Below, piece after piece: positions 6,924 through 15,639 of a DNA stretch of 36,564 nucleotides. The translations under genes were made by a program, and so were the position numbers. Below the pieces are notes generated by a model that was not told the DNA's origin, made no database searches, and worked only from the letters and a program-made list of their open reading frames with translations. The stretch is from contig SKKD01000016.1 of NCBI GenBank assembly GCA_007121655.1, forward strand, positions 1 through 36,564. The letters run 5' to 3'. The first letter of the stretch is position 1. The number at the start of each line of letters is the position of its first letter. The stretch is from Desulfonatronovibrio sp. Lineage in GTDB: Bacteria; Desulfobacterota; Desulfovibrionia; Desulfovibrionales; Desulfonatronovibrionaceae.

Positions 6924-9576
6924 GTATCCGCTGATTATTTCCTTTTTCATTTTATGGATAGGACTTGCCTGGATTTTCCCCTCACAGGCCATGTCCCGGG
7001 AAAGTACAGCTGTTCTCCCCTTTGAAATCAATGCCCCTGAGGATCTGGCCTATCTGGAAACAGGACTTCCCACCATGCTTATCAGCTCCCTCCGGGATAA
7101 AGGGCTTAATGTCGCTGAACTGGAAAGTATAAGAAATATTATTGCCAGGGAAGAAATCAGGCATCTGGATATTGCCGGGTCCAGGAAACTGGCTCTCATG
7201 GCTGACAGCCGATACGCCGTATATGGAAGCTTCAGCAAAGTGGATGAATTTATCAGTCTTGACGTTCGTCTTGTGGACGGTTTTGCAGAAAAAGAAACCG
7301 TTTCTTTTTATATTGTCAGGGAAGGAGTTATAAATATCCTGCCCGCGGTGGAAGAACTTGCCGACAGGATTTACCAGGAACTGCTCAGAGAAGATAGAAT
7401 CACATCCATAGAAATCCGGGGCGTGAATATCCTGGATCCGGATGTCATCCTCCTTCGCATGCGCATGCAGGAAGGGGATGTATTTGAGCCTGAAATGCTC
7501 AATGAAGAACTTAGAAGAATTTTTGATCTGGGTTATTTTGATGATGTTCGCCTTGAAGTAAATGACACCCCGCAGGGCAAAGAAGTCCTGATTATCGTGG
7601 AAGAAAAGCCCCTGATCCAGAATATAAATATACAGGGAGCTTCTAATGTTAAGGAAAGAGACGTGCTTGAAGCCCTGACCACCAGAACCGGATCGGTGGT
7701 CAATCCCAGGATCATAAGCGAGGATCTGGCCAGAATCAGGGAAATTTACAGGGGCAAAGGTTACTACAATGCCACTGTCGATTATGACATCAGCCATATT
7801 GATGAGCGCACCGCAAACCTGAATATTCGGATCAATGAAGGTAACAGGCTTTTCATCCGGGGAATTGAAATTCAGGGCGCGGAAAACATAAGTCAAAGAG
7901 AGCTTCGCAATGAAATGGCCTTAAAAAAACGAGGCGTGTTTTCCTGGCTGACAGGCTCAGGAATCCTGCGCGAAGAACTCCTGGACCGCGATGCCGCAGT
8001 CATTGAAGGCCATTACGCCAACAAGGGCTTTATTGACGCCCGCGTAGGCCAGCCTGTTATTGAATATGAAGAGGATGGAATATATCTGACTTTTCAGGTG
8101 GAAGAAGGCCTGCGATACAAGGCCGGGCCAGTAGATTTCCGGGGAGATCTTCTGGTCAGCATTGAAGAACTCAGGGAAATTATTGCCATGGATGACCTGG
8201 CTCACGAGGACAGGTATTTTGATCGCTCAGTCATGCGTAATGATCTGCAAAAGCTGGTCGATTTCTATACTGACTTCGGTTATGCTTTTGCCGATGCCGA
8301 TGCCGATATGAATGTGGACCGGGAGAACAGACTGGTCAATACAACCTATGTTCTGGACAAGGGCAGCAAAATATATATCAACAGGGTCCATATTGAGGGT
8401 AATGTAAAGACCAGGGACAATGTCATCCGCAGAGAAATGAGACTGTCCGACGGCGACCTTTTCAGCGGTACGGACCTGCGCCGGTCCAATGAACGGCTGC
8501 ACAGGCTGGACTACTTTGAAACAGTGGAGATAGAACCCGTTCCCACTCCGGAAGATGACGAAATCGACCTGGTAGTCCGGGTCAGCGAACAACCCACCGG
8601 CATGCTCTCGGCCGGAGCCGGCTATTCATCTTATGACAAGCTGTTTTTTACCGGCATGATTCAACAGCGCAACCTTTTCGGCAAGGGGTATTCCCTGGGA
8701 TTCAGCGGTTCTTTCGGAAGCAGAACCACCATGTTTGACCTGAGCTTTTGGAATCCTTATTTCAGGGACAGCAATCTGGGCCTGGGTACGGATCTTTACT
8801 GGATTGATGATGATTTTTTTACCTACGACAAGCAGACCAGAGGAGGCCGGCTCAGGTTTTCCTACCCTCTGGGAGAATACAGCACCATGTACTGGCATTA
8901 CCGCCTGGATCGGTATACTATTGAAAATATCACAAGCGACGCCCACCGGGATATTGTGGACCTCGAAGGCGAAAACTGGTCCAGCGCTCTCTATCTTGCC
9001 GCCACCAGAGACACCACTGACAGAAGGTTAAACCCTTCCAGGGGTACTGTGAATACATTGTCAATGGAATACGCCGGAGGTCTTATCGGAGGAGACGACA
9101 ACTTTGTAAAATATATCTACAGATCGGATTATTATCGTCTTCTTTTCTGGAAAGCCATCTTTCACTGGCGGGGGCAGGCTGGTTATGTTATGCAGAATAC
9201 CAGCGAAAAGATACCTAACTTCGAACTGTTTACCCTTGGGGGTATAAACAGCATCAGAGGTTATCCGGCCAGAGAAGTTGCTCCAAGGTTTGATGACGGC
9301 GAGATCAAGGGCGGAAATAAACATTTTTTTACCAATCTGGAACTTATATTCCCCCTGAATGAGGATCTTGGCATTATGGGGCTGGTCTTTTTCGACGCCG
9401 GAAATGCCTGGGATTCCGACGAATCAGTTGATATGGATCTCTTCAAGAGCATTGGAGCAGGCATCAGGTGGTATTCACCACTGGGCCCCATCCGGGTGGA
9501 GTATGGATACGGCCTGGACAAGCTGGACGGCAAAAGTCAGAGCAGGGTTGAGTTCAGCATAGGACAAACTTTCTAG
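6904..9576 (+). CDS. bamA: Outer membrane protein assembly factor BamA with an extra N-terminal domain
   Basis: Omp85 protein that folds and inserts outer-membrane beta-barrels; 890 aa, longer than the usual ~800. After a signal peptide (~1-30) comes an additional domain of about 130 residues (AVLPFEINAPEDLAYLETGLPTML ... YAVYGSFSKVDEFISLDVRLVDG). It resembles the TolB N-terminal/CsgG-LpoB alpha/beta fold. Five POTRA repeats start near residues 165, 237, 316, 404 and 490. The barrel runs from ~570 to the terminal Phe (VEFSIGQTF) and carries the lid-lock motif as SIRGYP. It starts inside lolD and is followed by skp, its periplasmic chaperone partner. The BamA identity is firm; the fold of the extra domain is inferred. 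Confidence 0.95.
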   Translation: MLSKNNKYPLIISFFILWIGLAWIFPSQAMSRESTAVLPFEINAPEDLAYLETGLPTMLISSLRDKGLNVAELESIRNIIAREEIRHLDIAGSRKLALMADSRYAVYGSFSKVDEFISLDVRLVDGFAEKETVSFYIVREGVINILPAVEELADRIYQELLREDRITSIEIRGVNILDPDVILLRMRMQEGDVFEPEMLNEELRRIFDLGYFDDVRLEVNDTPQGKEVLIIVEEKPLIQNINIQGASNVKERDVLEALTTRTGSVVNPRIISEDLARIREIYRGKGYYNATVDYDISHIDERTANLNIRINEGNRLFIRGIEIQGAENISQRELRNEMALKKRGVFSWLTGSGILREELLDRDAAVIEGHYANKGFIDARVGQPVIEYEEDGIYLTFQVEEGLRYKAGPVDFRGDLLVSIEELREIIAMDDLAHEDRYFDRSVMRNDLQKLVDFYTDFGYAFADADADMNVDRENRLVNTTYVLDKGSKIYINRVHIEGNVKTRDNVIRREMRLSDGDLFSGTDLRRSNERLHRLDYFETVEIEPVPTPEDDEIDLVVRVSEQPTGMLSAGAGYSSYDKLFFTGMIQQRNLFGKGYSLGFSGSFGSRTTMFDLSFWNPYFRDSNLGLGTDLYWIDDDFFTYDKQTRGGRLRFSYPLGEYSTMYWHYRLDRYTIENITSDAHRDIVDLEGENWSSALYLAATRDTTDRRLNPSRGTVNTLSMEYAGGLIGGDDNFVKYIYRSDYYRLLFWKAIFHWRGQAGYVMQNTSEKIPNFELFTLGGINSIRGYPAREVAPRFDDGEIKGGNKHFFTNLELIFPLNEDLGIMGLVFFDAGNAWDSDESVDMDLFKSIGAGIRWYSPLGPIRVEYGYGLDKLDGKSQSRVEFSIGQTF

Positions 9577-9754
9577 AAAAAGCCGCAGAGCAATAAGAAT
9601 ATCTGACTTCATCTTAACCGGGCAGAACACAAAAAAACCCGGGGGTGAAACATTTGCTCATAAGTCTTGTTTTTCGAGGTTAAATGTGGATTGCAGATCA
9701 TCCCTGCGTCATTAAAAGTATTGTAAATATTAAAAAAATGAGGAGAAAATAGTA

Positions 9755-10273
9755 ATGAAAAAAATAGTAATGCTTATGCTGGTATTTATCATGTTTTCAG
9801 GCACCGCCCTGGCCTCGGGCAAAATGGCTTATGTTGAGGTACAAAGAGTTCTGGAAACTTCGGAGCCCGGAAAAACAGCTCTGGGCCAGTTGACCAAAAG
9901 ATTTGAGGATATGCGTTCAGAACTCGATCAGGAGCGGGCTGAACTGGAAAAAATGCGGGAAGAAATGCAAAGGCAAAGCCTGGTTTTGAGCCAGGAAGCC
10001 CAAGAGGACCTTGAGCGCGAGCTTCGCACCAAAGTACAGGAATTTCAGGAAATGTTTCAGTCCTACCAGGTAAGGATGCAGCAGGAAGAACAGGTTTTGT
10101 CTGAACCCATAATTGACCTGCTTTTTGAAGTGATCAACGAATACGGAGAAGAAAACGAATACACAATAATCTTCGACGCCCAGGGCAGTGGAATAATTTA
10201 CGCCAGTGATGCCTTGAACGTGACCGACAAATTGATTGAAAAACTGAATCAGGCCTGGGCAACTAAAAACTAA
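9755..10273 (+). CDS. skp: OmpH/Skp family periplasmic chaperone
   Basis: Trimeric holdase that escorts unfolded outer-membrane proteins to BamA; 172 aa. It has a signal peptide (MKKIVMLMLVFIMFSGTALA), a short beta segment (KMAYVEVQRVLETS) and a long charged coiled coil at ~40-125 (DQERAELEKMREEMQRQSLVLSQEAQEDLERELRTKVQEFQEMF). A final strand-helix segment follows (YTIIFDAQGSGIIYASDALNVTDKLIEKLN). This order is diagnostic for Skp. The ribosome site GAGGAG stands before the ATG. It follows bamA after 178 bases that hold no gene and no convincing terminator. Confidence 0.92.
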   Translation: MKKIVMLMLVFIMFSGTALASGKMAYVEVQRVLETSEPGKTALGQLTKRFEDMRSELDQERAELEKMREEMQRQSLVLSQEAQEDLERELRTKVQEFQEMFQSYQVRMQQEEQVLSEPIIDLLFEVINEYGEENEYTIIFDAQGSGIIYASDALNVTDKLIEKLNQAWATKN

Positions 10274-10347
10274 GGGCCTGAAGCTGTGAGAGATGGGTTT
10301 TCGGGTGGGCACTGTTCACTGCCGATATAACAAAAACAGAGGCAACA

Positions 10348-11382
10348 ATGCTACTTTCAGAACTGGCGTCCTTGCTAAACCTCAGGCACACCGGTGACGA
10401 CTTTAAAATTCGGGGGGTCAACACCCTGCAGGATGCCGGGCCGGATCAGGTCTCTTTTCTGGCCAATTCCAAATATGCACCCCTGCTGGATAAAACCAGG
10501 GCAGGCGCGATTATTGTGGAAGAAGAACATGCCTCCAGGATTTCCAGAGCCCTGATAAGCTCCAACCCCTACCTGGACTTTGCCAGAGCAGTTAAACTTT
10601 TTGATCAGGCCCAGGGTTTTTTAGAGGGGCACTCTGACCAGGCCTTTGTCCACGAGACAGCGCGTATTAACCCGAAGGCAGTCATCCATCCCATGGCCTT
10701 TATCGGTCCGGGGGCGATAATCGGTTGCAACACCCGTATTTTCCCTTTTGTCTACATTGGGGAAAATTGCCGCATCGGTGATGATTGCCTCGTTTATCCT
10801 AATGTTAGCATCATGGCGTCTTCAGTAATCGGGCACCGGGTCATAATTCATTCCGGAGCCGTTATCGGATCCGACGGTTTCGGGTTCGTCCCGAACGGAC
10901 CTCTCAGGCAAAAAATCCCCCATATCGGAGCGGTGGCCATCGAAGACGATGTTGAAGTAGGAGCAGGAACCACAATTGACCGGGCCACCCTTGGGCAAAC
11001 GGTTATCGGAAAAGGAACCAAAATCGACAACCTGGTTCAAATCGCTCATAATGTTCAGATAGGTGAAAACTGCGTGGTCATTTCTCAGGTGGGCATTTCC
11101 GGCAGCTCGAAACTGGGCAGAAATGTAATCCTGGGTGGACAGGTCGGTGTTGCCGGCCACCTGGAAATCGGTGACAATTCGCGGGTGGCGGCTAAGTCCG
11201 GTGTCGGCAAATCCATTCCTCCGGCTACTGACTGCGGAGGAATTCCTACCATGAACCACTCTTCATTCCTCAAAAACGCGGTATTAATGCCCAAGCTTCC
11301 CCAAATCTTTAAACGCGTTAAAAAACTTGAAAACGAGCTTAAATCCATGCAGGAAAAATTAAATCAAGGAGAAAGCAAGTGA
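10348..11382 (+). CDS. lpxD: UDP-3-O-(3-hydroxyacyl)glucosamine N-acyltransferase
   Basis: Third acyl-transfer step of lipid A synthesis: puts a 3-hydroxyacyl chain from ACP on the 2-amino group of UDP-3-O-acyl-glucosamine. 344 aa, normal length. The N-terminal uridine-binding domain (~1-95; VSFLANSKYAPLLDKTRAGAIIV) is followed by a left-handed beta-helix of hexapeptide repeats (~100-290). The catalytic His lies in LVQIAHNVQIG. A C-terminal helix (FKRVKKLENELKSMQEKL) ends the protein. The stop overlaps the fabZ GTG start by four bases. Confidence 0.96.
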   Translation: MLLSELASLLNLRHTGDDFKIRGVNTLQDAGPDQVSFLANSKYAPLLDKTRAGAIIVEEEHASRISRALISSNPYLDFARAVKLFDQAQGFLEGHSDQAFVHETARINPKAVIHPMAFIGPGAIIGCNTRIFPFVYIGENCRIGDDCLVYPNVSIMASSVIGHRVIIHSGAVIGSDGFGFVPNGPLRQKIPHIGAVAIEDDVEVGAGTTIDRATLGQTVIGKGTKIDNLVQIAHNVQIGENCVVISQVGISGSSKLGRNVILGGQVGVAGHLEIGDNSRVAAKSGVGKSIPPATDCGGIPTMNHSSFLKNAVLMPKLPQIFKRVKKLENELKSMQEKLNQGESK

Positions 11383-11843
11383 AACCGCCAGTCCAGGGAG
11401 AGATCGTAAGCAAAGACATCCTGGATCTGCTCCCCCACAGATACCCCTTTCTGCTGGTGGACAGAGTCCTGGAATTTGAGCCTTATAAATATATAAAGGC
11501 CATTAAAAATATTACCCTGAACGAACCTCATTTTCAGGGGCATTTTCCCATGTATCCGGTTATGCCGGGGGTGCTTATTCTGGAATCAATGGCTCAGACC
11601 GGCGGGATCATGGTTATAAAAAGCATCAAGGAAAGAATGGAGGGCAAAATTTTTCTTTTTGCCGGCCTGGACAAGGTTCGTTTTCGCAGGCCGGTTTTTC
11701 CCGGGGATCAGATGATCCTGGAGGTTGTTTACGGCCGGCACAAAATGAGCCTGTGGAAAATGGAAGCCAAGGCCTTTGTTGACGGAAATGTAGCGGCCCA
11801 GGGTATATTTTCTGCTGCAATAGTTGACAGGGAAGATCAATAG
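11379..11843 (+). CDS. fabZ: 3-hydroxyacyl-ACP dehydratase FabZ
   Basis: Dehydrates 3-hydroxyacyl-ACP in fatty-acid elongation and so competes with LpxA and LpxD for the same substrate. 154 aa. The start is GTG with AAGGAG upstream, overlapping lpxD as GTGA. The hot-dog fold is seen in LLPHRYPFLLVDRVLEFEP, the catalytic His in GHFPMYPVMPGV, and the catalytic Glu in LILESMAQTGG. The placement between lpxD and lpxA is conserved in many Gram-negative bacteria and balances phospholipid and lipid A supply. Confidence 0.96.
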   Translation: MKPPVQGEIVSKDILDLLPHRYPFLLVDRVLEFEPYKYIKAIKNITLNEPHFQGHFPMYPVMPGVLILESMAQTGGIMVIKSIKERMEGKIFLFAGLDKVRFRRPVFPGDQMILEVVYGRHKMSLWKMEAKAFVDGNVAAQGIFSAAIVDREDQ

Positions 11844-12655
11844 TGACGGCTCGAATCCATTCTACAGCAATAATTGATTCCGGATGCGAAATCGGGAAAG
11901 ATGTGGTTATAGGTCCCTACACCATTATTGAGGGCAACACCATGCTCGGAGACGGCACCAGAGTTGATGCCTTCGCCCAGATCAAGAACTATACGTCTCT
12001 GGGCAGAAATAACCATATATATTCATATGCCTGTATAGGCGAATCTCCTCAGGACATAAAGTATAAAGGGGAGGAAACCTGGCTCAGAATTGGCGACAAC
12101 AACAAGATACGGGAATACGCCACTCTCAACCGCGGTACGCCGGACGGAAAAGGCATCACCATTATCGGCTCCAACTGTTTTTTAATGGCCTACACCCATG
12201 TGGCTCATGACTGCGAATTGGCCGACAATGTAATCATGGCCAATGGAGCGACACTGGCCGGGCATGTAAAACTCGATTACAGATCGGTGGTCGGCGGGCT
12301 TTGCGCTGTGCACCAGTACGTGCATATCGGTGAATATTCTTTTATCGGCGGGAAAAGCGGGGTAGCCCAGGACATTCCCCCTTTTATGCTGGCCGCTGGT
12401 GAACGGGCTAAGCTTTACAGCCCGAACATCATCGGAATGCGCAGGGCCGGATTCGACCGGAAGGAAATAGCAGCCGTTAAAAAAGCCTTTCATGCCATCT
12501 GGGGACAGGGACTTAACAGAGAAGAGGGCATGAAAAGGGCGGAACAGGAATGGGGAAGCTTCAAAGCCGTGGAAAAGCTTTTATCATTCATAAAGTCCAG
12601 TGTCAGAGGTGTCGCCGCCCCTGACCGGTCAGCCGGAAAAAATGACGCAACCTAA
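11843..12655 (+). CDS. lpxA: Acyl-ACP--UDP-N-acetylglucosamine O-acyltransferase
   Basis: First step of lipid A synthesis. 270 aa, GTG start overlapping the fabZ stop by one base. Hexapeptide repeats of the beta-helix span ~1-185 (IIDSGCEIGKDVVIGPYTIIEGNTMLGDGTRV). The catalytic His lies in YTHVAHDC. The family stretch GGKSGVAQDIPPFMLAAGERAKLYSPNIIGMRRAGF leads into the C-terminal helical bundle. The UDP-GlcNAc it consumes depends on GlmS, also encoded in this window. Confidence 0.96.
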   Translation: MTARIHSTAIIDSGCEIGKDVVIGPYTIIEGNTMLGDGTRVDAFAQIKNYTSLGRNNHIYSYACIGESPQDIKYKGEETWLRIGDNNKIREYATLNRGTPDGKGITIIGSNCFLMAYTHVAHDCELADNVIMANGATLAGHVKLDYRSVVGGLCAVHQYVHIGEYSFIGGKSGVAQDIPPFMLAAGERAKLYSPNIIGMRRAGFDRKEIAAVKKAFHAIWGQGLNREEGMKRAEQEWGSFKAVEKLLSFIKSSVRGVAAPDRSAGKNDAT

Positions 12656-13499
12656 GATCCTTGGACTTGTTGCCGGAGGGGGACAATTTCCCCTGCTTGT
12701 GGCGGCAGGAGCCAGAAAAAAAGGCTACTCAGTGGTCGCTGTGGCTTTCGACAAGGAGACTTCTACGGCCATCAATGAAGCCGCCGACAGGGTAATCTGG
12801 GTCAAGCTGGGTCAACTTGGCAAATTGATCAGATTTTTTCAGAATGAGAACGTCTCGGATGTTGTTTTTGCCGGTCCCATAAACAAGCCGGGAGCCTTTG
12901 ATATCCGTCCCGACCTTCGGGCCATAAAACTTCTTCTGGGACTTAAAAGTCGAAACGATAACGCTCTTTTATCCGCTGTGGCCGCAGAACTGAGCGCTGA
13001 AAATCTGAAGGTTGTTTCAGCCCTCAAGTTTGTGCCTGATCTTTTCTCCCCTCCCGGTTTTATCTCTAGCCGAAGACCGCGAAAGGGCGAAAAGGATGAC
13101 ATTCTTTTCGGATGGCCTCTGATCAAGGAAATCGGCGCTCTGGACATCGGCCAGTGCATTGCGGTCAAGGAAAAAGTGGTCGTTGCGGTGGAGGCTATAG
13201 AAGGTACTGATGAAACCATCCTTCGGGCCGGAAACCTGGCCGGCAAAAACTTTACAGTAATCAAGACCTTCAAGCCCGGACAGGACAGCCGGATTGATCT
13301 CCCCGCCCTGGGCCTGGGAACCGTTGAAACCATGATCAGGGCCAAAGCTTCCTGCCTGGCTTACGAATCAGGCTCCAGCCTTTTTTTCGACATGGACAAA
13401 GCAGTTCAACTGGCTGACAGGCATAAGATCGCCGTAGTGGGAATTGATCCCGGCCTGCCGGTCGACATTCAGTTGGAGCCAAATTCCGCATCCCGCTAG
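12642..13499 (+). CDS. lpxI: UDP-2,3-diacylglucosamine diphosphatase LpxI
   Basis: Hydrolyses UDP-2,3-diacylglucosamine to lipid X, the fourth step of lipid A synthesis. LpxI is the non-orthologous replacement of LpxH found in alpha- and deltaproteobacteria. With the ATG at 12642 it is 285 aa and begins TQPKILGLVAGGGQFPLLVAAGARKKGYSVVAVAF, the LpxI N-terminus. The track start at 12600 adds 14 residues inside lpxA and is less likely. The C-terminal catalytic domain (~135-285) includes ALDIGQCIAVKEKVVVAVEAIEGTDETILRAG, the conserved LpxI core (former DUF1009). It overlaps lpxA by 14 bases. lpxB is not in the window. Confidence 0.93.
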   Translation: MTQPKILGLVAGGGQFPLLVAAGARKKGYSVVAVAFDKETSTAINEAADRVIWVKLGQLGKLIRFFQNENVSDVVFAGPINKPGAFDIRPDLRAIKLLLGLKSRNDNALLSAVAAELSAENLKVVSALKFVPDLFSPPGFISSRRPRKGEKDDILFGWPLIKEIGALDIGQCIAVKEKVVVAVEAIEGTDETILRAGNLAGKNFTVIKTFKPGQDSRIDLPALGLGTVETMIRAKASCLAYESGSSLFFDMDKAVQLADRHKIAVVGIDPGLPVDIQLEPNSASR

Positions 13500-13605
13500 T
13501 TCTCCGGGTTTCGTCATGTCCTTTCCTCAAATCTATATTTCATTTGCGAATCCTGTAAGAATATCTTATGTTTTGCAAAACATAATTCAACCAGGAGGAG
13601 ACATC

Positions 13606-15345
13606 ATGGCCAAGCTTCTTCGCATTAACAGCAAAAACAAAAAGATCGCCTATGAAGAATTGACGGGTCCCTATGCCGGATTAGGCGGCAGAGGGCTTAC
13701 TTCACGAGTGGTGCGCAGGGAAGTTCCTCCTGCCTGCCACCCCTTGAGCGCGCAAAACAAACTGATTGTCGCCCCGGGACTGCTTACCGGCACCACGGCA
13801 GCCAATACCGGACGTCTCTCCGTCGGAGGCAAATCTCCCCTTACCGGAACCATTAAGGAATCCAACGCCGGCGGAACATTCTCCCAAAAATTAGCCAAAA
13901 TGGACATAATGGGCTTGATTCTGGAAGACAAGCCTGATCCGGGTTCTCCCTTTCAAACTCTGTTCATCAACAAGGATGGGGCTGAGTTGATTGAGATACC
14001 TGAGATCACCGGCCTGGGCACATATGATGCTTCAGCCAGACTATTTGAAAAATTCGGAACCAAAGTCGGTATCATGGTAATCGGGCCTGCCGGAGAAAAC
14101 ACCAGACTCGCTTCTTCCATCCAGTTTACCGATCCCAGGGGAAAACCAAGCCGGGCCGCTGGACGAGGCGGGCTGGGCGCGCTTATGGGGTCCAAAAAGA
14201 TCAAGGCAATTGTAATTGATTCCGAAGGATCCAAGGCACCGGAAATGGCTGACAGGGAAGCATTCAAGGCCGCGGCCAAAAGGTGGGCTGAAATACTGGT
14301 CAACCATCCGGTTACGGGACAGGGCCTTCCATCTTATGGAACATCAATTCTTATCAACATCATAAACGAGGCAGGAACCCTGCCAACCAAAAATTTTCGA
14401 AGCGGAAGATTCGACAAAGCCTCGGATATCAGCGGCGAAAAAATGGTTGAATTTATCAACAAAAGAAAGGGCATAGCCAGGGAAGGATGTCATGCCGGAT
14501 GCATTATTCAGTGTTCCCAGAGCTACAATGATGAAAATGGCGAATACCTGACTTCGGGATTTGAATATGAAACAGTCTGGGCATTCGGTTCCAACCTGCT
14601 TATCAGCGATATTGATCATATTGCCATGCTGGACCGGCTCTGTGACGATCTGGGGCTTGACACCATCGAAACCGGAACCACTCTGGCCATGGCAATGGAA
14701 GCCGGGATCCTTCCCTGGGGAGACGGCCTCAAGGCGATTGAACTGCTTAAAAGAGTACATGATCCCAAAGATTATCTGGGCGCAATCATAGGCAACGGAA
14801 CCTCATTTACGGCTGAAGCTTTTGGAGTGGACAGGGTTCCGGTAGTCAAAAAACAATCCCTGCCGGCTTACGATCCTAGGGCTGCCAAGGGAGTAGGTGT
14901 AACATACGCCACCACTCCCATGGGCGGCGACCATACAGCTGGATACGCCATATGCCAGAACATTCTCAAGGTTGGCGGGGACATTGACCCACTGGGCAAA
15001 GAAGGAAATATCGAAATCTCGAAAAATCTGCAGATCGCAACCGCGGCAGTGGACGCCACAGGCTTCTGCCTGTTTGTCGCCTTTGCCGTGCTTGACACTG
15101 ATGATTCACTGGATACAATCGCCAAACTCATCAGCTCCAGATTCGGCAAAAACTTTACCGCTGAGGACATTGCCAAGACCGGCATTGAAATCCTGAAGGA
15201 CGAATATTCTTTTAACCGGGATGCCGGGTTTACGGCAGCCCATGACCAGCTGCCCGACTTTTTCATAAATGAGGAACTCCCTCCACATAATGTTAAATGG
15301 GATTTTACCGCCGAGGAACTGCAAAAGGCAAAGATTGAGATATAA
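13606..15345 (+). CDS. aor: Aldehyde:ferredoxin oxidoreductase (tungsten/molybdenum bis-pterin family)
   Basis: Oxidises aldehydes to acids (or the reverse) with ferredoxin through a W- or Mo-bis-pterin and a [4Fe-4S] cluster; cytoplasmic. The ATG at 13606 has a strong AGGAGGAGA site; the track start at 13444 lies inside lpxI and is rejected. 579 aa, family-sized. The N-terminal domain has GGRGLTSRV and LSVGGKSPLTGTIKESNAGG; the cofactor site has AAGRGGLGALMGSKKIKAI. The cluster cysteines lie near 295, 299 and 303 (CHAGCIIQC), with the fourth near 488 (DATGFCLF). The first spacing is CxxxC rather than the usual CxxC. A MoaD-like and a ThiF-like gene follow, a known arrangement for tungsten enzymes. 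Substrate unknown. Confidence 0.93.
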   Translation: MAKLLRINSKNKKIAYEELTGPYAGLGGRGLTSRVVRREVPPACHPLSAQNKLIVAPGLLTGTTAANTGRLSVGGKSPLTGTIKESNAGGTFSQKLAKMDIMGLILEDKPDPGSPFQTLFINKDGAELIEIPEITGLGTYDASARLFEKFGTKVGIMVIGPAGENTRLASSIQFTDPRGKPSRAAGRGGLGALMGSKKIKAIVIDSEGSKAPEMADREAFKAAAKRWAEILVNHPVTGQGLPSYGTSILINIINEAGTLPTKNFRSGRFDKASDISGEKMVEFINKRKGIAREGCHAGCIIQCSQSYNDENGEYLTSGFEYETVWAFGSNLLISDIDHIAMLDRLCDDLGLDTIETGTTLAMAMEAGILPWGDGLKAIELLKRVHDPKDYLGAIIGNGTSFTAEAFGVDRVPVVKKQSLPAYDPRAAKGVGVTYATTPMGGDHTAGYAICQNILKVGGDIDPLGKEGNIEISKNLQIATAAVDATGFCLFVAFAVLDTDDSLDTIAKLISSRFGKNFTAEDIAKTGIEILKDEYSFNRDAGFTAAHDQLPDFFINEELPPHNVKWDFTAEELQKAKIEI

Positions 15346-15347
15346 CA

Positions 15348-15386
15348 TAAAGCCGGGCGCATACTATAAGCTTGCGTCCGGCTTTA
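15348..15386 (+). terminator. Hairpin between aor and moaD
   Basis: A 13-bp stem (TAAAGCCGGGCGC / GCGTCCGGCTTTA) with one G-U wobble and a 13-nt loop begins two bases past the aor stop. There is no real T-run after the stem, so it may act as a partial terminator or a 3'-end stabiliser. That would lower the dose of the sulfur-carrier genes relative to the oxidoreductase. Confidence 0.55.
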
Positions 15387-15410
15387 AAACAAACGGTGAA
15401 CAAAACAAAT

Positions 15411-15635
15411 ATGAGAATCCAGGTTTCCTGTTTTGCCACCCTTTCGAGGTATGCACCAACGGATGGCTTTCTCGAAATAAAAGAGGGTGCCACTCCGATC
15501 GATGTAATTGACCAGCTTTCAATACCAAGGGAAGAAGTAAAAATCGTCTTTGTCAACGGCCAGAATTCCGGAAAAGAGATTGAACTCCAGGAAGACGACC
15601 GGGTCGGAATCTTCCCGGCGATCGGAGGCGGCTGA
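15411..15635 (+). CDS. MoaD/ThiS-like sulfur carrier protein
   Basis: Small ubiquitin-fold protein, 74 aa from the ATG at 15411. It starts MRIQVSCFATLSRYAP and ends FPAIGGG. The di-glycine C-terminus is the tail that is adenylated and thiocarboxylated in MoaD and ThiS proteins. It lies directly after aor and directly before a ThiF-like activating enzyme, so it probably supplies sulfur for the pterin dithiolene of the W/Mo cofactor of this AOR. A track start at 15372 (TTG) would lie inside the aor 3' hairpin and is disfavoured; no strong ribosome site is seen for either. Confidence 0.85.
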   Translation: MRIQVSCFATLSRYAPTDGFLEIKEGATPIDVIDQLSIPREEVKIVFVNGQNSGKEIELQEDDRVGIFPAIGGG

Positions 15636-15639
15636 TTCC

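Noticed and set aside
6982-7896. 304-aa minus-strand ORF
   Set aside because: Shadow of bamA; Cys/His/Phe-rich translation without domain features.
9600-9660. Possible terminator between bamA and skp (CCGGG/CCCGG)
   Set aside because: Five-base stem with a long loop and no T-run.
13444-13605. N-terminal extension of AOR inside lpxI
   Set aside because: A strong AGGAGGAGA site precedes ATG 13606, where the AOR N-terminus begins.
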